A stretch of 5,903 bases of DNA from Nostoc cf. edaphicum LEGE 07299. GTDB taxonomy: Bacteria; Cyanobacteriota; Cyanobacteriia; Cyanobacteriales; Nostocaceae. The notes beneath the pieces are model-generated. The model was not told where the DNA came from. It was given only the letters and a program-made list of their open reading frames with translations, and did no database searches. Made by a program: the position numbers and the translations under genes. Positions 5,674 through 5,903 of this stretch are shown one piece after another (position 1 is the first letter of the stretch; each line of letters opens with the position of its first letter). The DNA lies in NCBI RefSeq assembly GCF_015207245.1, contig NZ_JADEXF010000265.1, positions 1 to 5,903 of the forward strand, written 5' to 3'.

Positions 5674-5903
5674 GCTTATAGTGATTTTAAACTGATTGAA
5701 GTTATTGATTCTTTTGGGTTAGTTGTCCACGAGTCATCTGGACTATTCGCAAATGTACAGGAGCAAGAATGTAGTGATTTATTATCTACTATTCTTAAGG
5801 AGAATGTTGACTTAGCAGTAGCAATAAGTTCGGAAAAAGCTCGTAGTGAAATGATAATTAGTCCAATTTTATTAGAGATTAGACGTAAATTCAATTATGA
5901 AAT
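5671..5903 (+). CDS. N-terminal part of a cyanobacterial hypothetical protein, nuclease-like family (runs off window)
   Basis: A frame opens at ATG 5671 and continues without a stop to the right edge (77 codons visible). It begins MAYSDFKLIEVIDSFG and later has LKENVDLAVAISSEKARSEM followed by IISPILLEIRRKF. From memory this is the start of a conserved cyanobacterial family of roughly 200-residue hypothetical proteins. Their later part holds a D-(E)AK-type motif resembling PD-(D/E)XK nucleases; that part is outside the window, so the nuclease link cannot be checked here. The SEKARSE and SPILLEIRR signature is the main support. There is no strong Shine-Dalgarno sequence, and the start codon sits in an inverted repeat. 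The gene lies 42 bases downstream of the Uma2 gene on the same strand and may share its transcript. The opposite strand is also open over 5676-5894, but without recognisable protein character. Confidence 0.8.
   Translation, partial: MAYSDFKLIEVIDSFGLVVHESSGLFANVQEQECSDLLSTILKENVDLAVAISSEKARSEMIISPILLEIRRKFNYE

Noticed and set aside
5676..5894. Minus-strand open frame of 72 codons at the right edge
   Set aside because: It is antisense to the plus-strand gene starting at 5671, which has a recognisable family signature and continues beyond the edge.

Overview
The window reads as chromosomal DNA from a filamentous, Nostoc/Anabaena-like cyanobacterium. The evidence is six copies of the HIP1 octamer GCGATCGC (starting at 126, 2362, 2935, 4249, 4312 and 4822), a chlorophyll-type magnesium chelatase subunit D, a cyanobacterial group 3 sigma factor, a Uma2 nuclease, and a heptamer tandem repeat of the kind scattered through these genomes. 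No tRNA, rRNA or CRISPR array was seen.

Left part (1-1463, minus strand): the first about 107 bases look like the N-terminal end of an IS701-type transposase entering from the left edge. Next to it, on the same strand, is a 446-residue protein built from a LexA-like winged helix, a central region, a four-cysteine zinc ribbon and a PD-(D/E)XK nuclease domain. I think it belongs to the 'restriction endonuclease-related' proteins of the pPIWI-RE three-gene conflict islands, but neither partner gene (DinG-type helicase, pPIWI-RE) lies in the window. It has its own upstream region: a good Shine-Dalgarno sequence, a perfect TTGACA box, and four TGGAAAC repeats directly upstream of that box.

Middle (1464-2858): a roughly 600-base spacer between divergent genes holds several inverted repeats and a possible 57-codon upstream ORF. 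That ORF overlaps the start of a group 3 sigma factor gene (SigF/SigJ type, most like SigJ to my eye).

Right part (2859-5903): the sigma gene converges on chlD across 57 bases containing five tandem AATGACN heptamers. chlD (minus) encodes the AAA+/VWA subunit of Mg-protoporphyrin chelatase and is divergent from a Uma2-family endonuclease gene (plus). The Uma2 gene is followed after 42 bases by the start of a second plus-strand gene, which resembles a cyanobacterial hypothetical family I associate with nuclease-like folds. An 8-bp inverted repeat includes the start codon of that last gene.

The genes do not form one pathway. chlD is housekeeping and the sigma factor is a stress/motility-type regulator. 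The nuclease-like genes and the transposase fragment on the flanks are accessory. The best candidate for something novel is the LexA-HTH/zinc-ribbon/REase gene with its repeat array.
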